Positions 60,751 to 64,000 of a stretch of DNA of 64,000 nucleotides are shown piece by piece. The first letter of the stretch is position 1. Each line of letters starts with the position of its first letter. The translations under genes were made by a program, and so were the position numbers. Origin of the DNA: Paracoccaceae bacterium (GTDB taxonomy: Bacteria > Pseudomonadota > Alphaproteobacteria > Rhodobacterales > Rhodobacteraceae); contig SBGD01000011.1 of the NCBI GenBank assembly GCA_006226775.1, positions 124,001 to 188,000 on the forward strand, read 5' to 3'. Under the pieces are notes generated by a model that ran no database searches, was not told the origin of the DNA, and was given only the letters and a program-made list of their open reading frames with translations.

Positions 60751-61209
60751 TCAGTGTGAGTTCTTGCCCGGCTCCTGCGAGCGAAAGGCCTGGTGTTCGA
60801 TGGTCGCCCGTCCGAGCGTCCAGTTGATATGGCCCAGCGACGAGCGGATCCCGCCGATGCGCCAGCCTGCCTCGGTGCTGCGCAGGATGAACTGCGCGCG
60901 AAACGGCTCGACCGCCAGCGCGCCGTGGCTGAAGAAGGTGTTCACCGCGGTCACCTCGACCCAGTCGCTGTCGAGTTCGAGCACCGAGATGACGTCGCGG
61001 CTGATCGCGGTGATCCGGTGGATCTGCATGGCCGAGACGTAGAGCGCCATGTCCTGGCGCAGGGCCTGCTCGGTTTCGAGCGTATAGGGCGCGCCATCGC
61101 GTGGCTCGACCCGCACCGGCAGGCAGAAGACGCTGCGGTAGAGGTCGAAATCGTTGCCGATCAACCCGTCGGTGAGCCGCTCGCTCAGCTTGGCGAAATT
61201 CACATCCAT
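60751..61209 (-). CDS. NTF2-like small protein in the fatty-acid oxidation operon (copy 2)
   Basis: A 152-residue protein with an NTF2/SnoaL-like alpha+beta pattern: an N-terminal helix (FAKLSERLTDGLIGNDFDLY), FCLPVRVEPRDGAPYTLETE, then beta strands ending AQFILRSTEAGWRIGGIRSS. It shares the pattern LTD..., LP.R, E..LR.D...Y and HRI with the preceding gene, so the two are paralogues. No catalytic residues are recognisable. It starts three bases after that gene's stop and ends 13 bases before the fadJ-type start. Confidence 0.72.
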   Translation of the reverse strand: MDVNFAKLSERLTDGLIGNDFDLYRSVFCLPVRVEPRDGAPYTLETEQALRQDMALYVSAMQIHRITAISRDVISVLELDSDWVEVTAVNTFFSHGALAVEPFRAQFILRSTEAGWRIGGIRSSLGHINWTLGRATIEHQAFRSQEPGKNSH

Positions 61210-61212
61210 GTC

Positions 61213-61683
61213 TTATCCTGCCGCCTTTTCCCGATGCTCCCGCTCTGCAAGTCGGCGCAGGATGTCCGGGCTCAGCAGGGTGCAATTGGCGTTGCGCACC
61301 CGGGACCGGTTCTCGACGCCGCGCCAGACGCCCTTGTCGCGCAGGAGGACCTGGGTGCTGACATAGCGATCCACCACGTATTGCCCGCCCCGCAACACGT
61401 AGGATTCGTGTTCGCCCTCGATCCGGTCGGGGGTTTCCGGGGCAAAGGCGGCCCGGGTCGCGATCCTGTGGAAATCCTGCGCGCCGGAGTGTTCGAGGAA
61501 ATCGCGATAATGGACCAGGGCATCGCGCAGGTCCGCCTCACTCTCGTGCAGCAGGTCGAAATCCTGCGTGGCGATCCGGTAGGGCAGGGCCAGCAGGCCC
61601 AGCACGGTGTCGTAGTCGCGGGCCCAGAGCGCGTTGGTGGCGCGGTCGGTCAGGTCCTGGTAGATCTCCATGGCCGAGGTCAT
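61213..61683 (-). CDS. NTF2-like small protein in the fatty-acid oxidation operon (copy 1)
   Basis: A 156-residue NTF2-like protein (IYQDLTDRATNALWARDYDT; LLALPYRIATQDFDLLHESE; ADLRDALVHYRDF; DFHRIATRAAF) paralogous to the next gene. The ATG at 61683 has AAAGGG nine bases upstream and lies five bases after the fadA stop. A GTG at 61692 overlapping that stop is possible too. Function is unknown; the operon position suggests a role with acyl-CoA intermediates or as a heteromeric partner of copy 2 (inference). Confidence 0.72.
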   Translation of the reverse strand: MTSAMEIYQDLTDRATNALWARDYDTVLGLLALPYRIATQDFDLLHESEADLRDALVHYRDFLEHSGAQDFHRIATRAAFAPETPDRIEGEHESYVLRGGQYVVDRYVSTQVLLRDKGVWRGVENRSRVRNANCTLLSPDILRRLAEREHREKAAG

Positions 61684-61688
61684 GCCGG

Positions 61689-62900
61689 TCACACCCTTTC
61701 GATGATCGTCGCGGCCCCCATCCCCGAGGCAATGCAGAGCGTGGCCAGGCCGGTGCCCTTGCCGGTGCGCTCGAGCTCGTCCAGCAGGGTGCCGATGATG
61801 ATCGCCCCGGTGGCGCCCAGCGGATGGCCCATGGCAATGGCGCCGCCATTGACGTTGACCCGGCTGTCATCGACGTCGAAGGCCTGCATGAAGCGCAGCA
61901 CGACGCTGGCAAAGGCCTCGTTGACCTCGAAGAGGTCGATGTCGGAGATCGCCATGCCGCTGTCGCGCAGGATCTTCTCGGTCACCGGCACCGGGCCGGT
62001 CAGCATGATGGTGGGATCGGTGCCGATCTTGGCGGTGGCGCGGATCTTCGCGCGGGGTGTCAGCCCATGGGCCTCGCCGAACGCGCGGTTGCCGATCAGC
62101 AGCGCCGCGGCGCCGTCGACGATGCCGCTGGAATTGCCGGCGTGGTGGATATGCTCGATCCGCTCGAGATGCGGGTATTTCATCAGCGCCACGACGTCGA
62201 ACCCGGGCATGACCTCGCCCATGTCCTTGAAGGCGGGTTTCAGCGCGCCGAGGCTCTGCATGTCGGTGGCGGGGCGCATGTATTCGTCGCGGTCCAGGAT
62301 GGCCAGCCCGTTCTGGTCGCGCACGGTGACGATGGACTTGGCGAACCGGTTGTCTTCCCAGGCCTGTGCGGCGCGCTGCTGGCTGCGCACGGCCAGCGCG
62401 TCCGCGTCGTCGCGCGAAAAGCCGTATTCGGTGGCGATGATGTCGGCGGAAATGCCCTGGGGCACGAAATAGCTCTCCATCGCGAGGCTGGGATCAACGG
62501 CGATCGCCGCCCCGTCGCTGCCCATGGGCACCCGGCCCATCATCTCGACCCCGCCGGCGATATAGGCCCGGCCGGCGCCGCCCTTCACCTGGTTGGCAGC
62601 GAGGTTGACGGCCTCCATGCCCGAGGCGCAGAAACGGTTGATCGAGAGACCCGGAATGGCTTCGTCGAGGTCCGAGGCCAGCACGGCCGAGCGCGCAAGA
62701 CAGCCGCCCTGTTCGCCCACCTGGGTGACATTGCCCCAGATCACGTCCTCGACGACAGGGCCTTCCAGCCCGTTGCGGTCCTTGACGGCATTGAGGATCT
62801 GCGCGGATAGGCGCAGCGAGGTCACCTCGTGCAGCGCTCCGTCCTTGCGGCCCTTGCCGCGGGGGCTTCGCAGGGCGTCGTAGATATAGGCGTCGGTCAT
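61689..62900 (-). CDS. fadA: Acetyl-CoA acyltransferase (3-ketoacyl-CoA thiolase)
   Basis: Thiolytic last step of beta-oxidation. A 403-residue thiolase with the acyl-enzyme Cys in LSINRFCASGMEAVNLAANQ near residue 90, the NEAFASVVLRFMQ motif, and catalytic His in NVNGGAIAMGHPLGATGA. The second Cys is in LATLCIASGMGAATII. The start MTDAYIYDALRSPRGKGRKD is typical of FadA-type rather than PhaA-type enzymes. The operon with a FadB/FadJ-type protein supports degradation. It starts 14 bases after gst. Confidence 0.94.
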   Translation of the reverse strand: MTDAYIYDALRSPRGKGRKDGALHEVTSLRLSAQILNAVKDRNGLEGPVVEDVIWGNVTQVGEQGGCLARSAVLASDLDEAIPGLSINRFCASGMEAVNLAANQVKGGAGRAYIAGGVEMMGRVPMGSDGAAIAVDPSLAMESYFVPQGISADIIATEYGFSRDDADALAVRSQQRAAQAWEDNRFAKSIVTVRDQNGLAILDRDEYMRPATDMQSLGALKPAFKDMGEVMPGFDVVALMKYPHLERIEHIHHAGNSSGIVDGAAALLIGNRAFGEAHGLTPRAKIRATAKIGTDPTIMLTGPVPVTEKILRDSGMAISDIDLFEVNEAFASVVLRFMQAFDVDDSRVNVNGGAIAMGHPLGATGAIIIGTLLDELERTGKGTGLATLCIASGMGAATIIERV

Positions 62901-62914
62901 GGCGTCCTCCTGGG

Positions 62915-63553
62915 TCAGGTCCGGTCGGCGGGCGAGCCGGGCATCAGGTCATAGGGGTGTTTCCAACCCGGTGTCTGGGAAATCCGCGTCAGCCAGGCGT
63001 CGATATGGGGCCAGTCGGCCCGGTCGAAGCCGAAAGGCTCGGGGTAATAGAGGTAGCCGCAGCACGACAGGTCGGCATTGGTCATCGCCTCGCCGACGAT
63101 CCAGTCGCGCTCCGCCAGGTGGGCATCGAGGATCTCGTAGGCGGCGCGCAGCCGGCCCTGCTGGAAGGCGATGACCGGCGCGGGGCGGCGGTCCTCGGGC
63201 AGGAAGTTCATCAGGAAGCGCGTGGAGCCGGCCTGGCTGGAAAGCTTGTGATTGTCCCAGAACACCCAGCGCAGCACCTCTCGCGCCTCGTCGGGCGTGG
63301 CACCGCCGAACCTGCCGGACTTTTCGCTGACATGCATCTGGATCACGCCGGATTGCGAGATCCTGAGATCGCCGTCCACCAGCACCGGAACCTCGCCCAT
63401 CTCGTTGACGTCGCGACGGTATTCAGGTGTGCGGGCGGCGCCGCCGAAGAAATCGACATGCACCGGCTCCCAGGCCAGCCCGGAAAGCTCCAGCGCCAGG
63501 GCGGCCTTGTAGGCATTGCCGGATTCGCCGAAGCAGTAGAGTTGCATGGTCAT
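62915..63553 (-). CDS. Glutathione S-transferase
   Basis: A 212-residue GST. The N-terminal thioredoxin-like domain has LYCFGESGNAYKAALALELS (Ser/Asn in the catalytic loop), GEVPVLVDGDLRISQSGVIQ with the cis-Pro and the Ser that binds the glutathione gamma-Glu. The C-terminal helical domain ends YPEPFGFDRADWPHIDAWLT. The substrate is unknown. It is the first complete gene of the fatty-acid oxidation operon, suggesting a role with reactive lipid products. Starts at 63553 or 63547. Confidence 0.9.
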   Translation of the reverse strand: MTMQLYCFGESGNAYKAALALELSGLAWEPVHVDFFGGAARTPEYRRDVNEMGEVPVLVDGDLRISQSGVIQMHVSEKSGRFGGATPDEAREVLRWVFWDNHKLSSQAGSTRFLMNFLPEDRRPAPVIAFQQGRLRAAYEILDAHLAERDWIVGEAMTNADLSCCGYLYYPEPFGFDRADWPHIDAWLTRISQTPGWKHPYDLMPGSPADRT

Positions 63554-63595
63554 CGCGTTTCCTTCCTGACGCCGGGCCCGGCCTCGACCGGCGGA

Positions 63596-63646
63596 GTGGG
63601 GGTTTCACACCCCCACACCCCCGTGGAGTTTACGGGCAAGATGAAG
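63596..63646 (+). repeat. Interspersed hairpin plus 'GGAGTTTA..GGCAAGATGAAG' element, copy F
   Basis: GTGGGGGT-TTCAC-ACCCCCAC (63596-63616) then CCCCCGTGGAGTTTACGGGC and AAGATGAAG (63618-63646). It lies upstream of the gst start and faces copy G across about 160 bp. Confidence 0.65.
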
Positions 63647-63660
63647 TTGACAATGAAGCG

Positions 63661-63677
63661 CTTAACCTCGCGTTAAG
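63661..63677. promoter_or_regulatory. Dyad CTTAAC-N5-GTTAAG upstream of gst
   Basis: A 17-bp perfect dyad about 108 bp before the gst ATG, between two facing repeat elements. It could be an operator for the fatty-acid oxidation operon. The remaining 63554-63916 sequence holds repeats and no convincing gene; a 96-codon frame from 63920 reads through a repeat and is not called. Confidence 0.35.
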
Positions 63678-63809
63678 ATCGCTGCGGTTAGGATCGGGAT
63701 GCGTCGCAGACTGGAGAGTTGCGCGGCGTGCAAGGTGAAGCTCCACCGCGGTGCCTGCGTTCTGCCTGGCAGTCGGGCGCGGCGGTGGGGTGGACCGCGC
63801 GACCCTGAT

Positions 63810-63850
63810 CTTCATCTTGCCAAATAAACTCCCGCCGGAGGCTCCCGAAG
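63810..63850 (-). repeat. Interspersed 'GGGAGTTTATTTGGCAAGATGAAG'-type element, copy G
   Basis: On the reverse strand GGCGGGAGTTTATTTGGCAA and GATGAAG (63810-63836) follow a CTCCGGCGGGAG-type GC block. It resembles copy E with a single-base difference in the A/T box. It lies downstream of the partial gene at 63917-64000, in that gene's direction. Confidence 0.65.
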
Positions 63851-63916
63851 CCTGCCAGGGGACGAGGGTGACGGGATCATGCGCCACGGCGGCAACCGGA
63901 TCGGGCAGGCATTCGG

Positions 63917-64000
63917 TCATCGTTTCCTCGCGTCCAGTTCCGAATTGAACAGCCGCAGCCGGTGGGTCAGCGCCTCGTCGTCGGTGATGCTGTCGAAATG
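63917..64000 (-). CDS. C-terminal fragment of an unidentified protein (runs off the window)
   Basis: The reverse strand gives an open frame entering from the window edge and ending HRLRLFNSELDARKR then TGA (63917-63919). Only 27 residues are visible (including FDSITDDEALTH), too few to name. Base use matches neighbouring genes, and position before the gst-fadA operon would suit an acyl-CoA dehydrogenase or a regulator, which is a guess from context only. Confidence 0.55.
   Translation of the reverse strand, partial: HFDSITDDEALTHRLRLFNSELDARKR

Noticed and set aside
63630-63920. 96-codon frame on the reverse strand starting with an ATG that overlaps the partial gene's stop and has GAGG upstream
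   Set aside because: It reads through repeat copy G, the dyad and the edge of copy F, and its composition is not protein-like. A short real peptide cannot be fully excluded.

Overview
The window is chromosomal DNA from a high-GC alphaproteobacterium, most likely family Rhodobacteraceae (Roseobacter/Paracoccus/Rhodovulum relatives). The evidence is a split ccmF-ccmG-ccmH-ccmI cytochrome c maturation cluster, an FnrL-type regulator divergent from hemN with a TTGAT-N4-GTCAA site between them, a membrane-anchored CycM-type cytochrome c, a Hint_2 protein, and a GTTC-N7-GTTC LexA operator before mmcB. No integrase, transposase, phage gene, plasmid function, rRNA or CRISPR array was seen. It reads as core chromosome with several families of small interspersed repeats.

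Layout. 1-6.7 kb: end of a GAPDH-like gene, then ccmF-ccmG-ccmH-ccmI, convergent with a ScsB/DsbD-like thiol-disulfide transporter. 6.8-19.7 kb: a 1157-residue membrane protein that looks like GspL/PilM at its N-terminus and PilP/GspC at its C-terminus, a SIMPL protein, metY, a Hint protein, a putative glycosyltransferase, a small secreted protein, a DUF1045-LysR pair divergent from an alcohol dehydrogenase, and panE. 19.8-25.2 kb: tRNA-Tyr with a decayed partial copy, rlmB, a zinc-ribbon/poly-Lys protein, a double-CDGSH protein, ribB-ribH-nusB and a small membrane protein ending at a good terminator. 25.6-34.1 kb: a ClpP-like membrane protease overlapping a coiled-coil membrane protein, SOS-controlled mmcB, a flavin monooxygenase, two c-type cytochromes divergent from a LysR regulator, then fnrL and hemN. 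34.2-43.5 kb: the yejABEF oligopeptide transporter, cycM, pheA, ogt and yghU. 43.7-48 kb: ileS and a membrane-bound LytTR regulator.

48.4-58.3 kb is the most coherent functional block: acs, a zinc-type adenylate kinase, a DUF4212 plus sodium:solute symporter pair, a cNMP/CBS/DUF294 protein, a small membrane protein, a stand-alone receiver, and a protein fusing a membrane sensor-kinase-like module to a DEDDh exonuclease. I read it as a short-chain carboxylate (probably acetate) uptake, activation and signalling locus, related to the acs/CrbS-CrbR neighbourhoods of gammaproteobacteria but rearranged. 58.5-64 kb is a fatty-acid beta-oxidation operon: gst-fadA, two NTF2-like genes, then fadJ/fadB-type.

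Short structured DNA is frequent: seven copies of a hairpin plus A/T-box plus AGAAG/ATGAAG element at gene ends, REP-like palindromes including an 85-bp tandem array, a 26-bp sequence present identically at two distant loci, and three consecutive near-perfect palindromes between pheA and ogt. All identifications come from reading the sequence and recalling family features; no searches were run.
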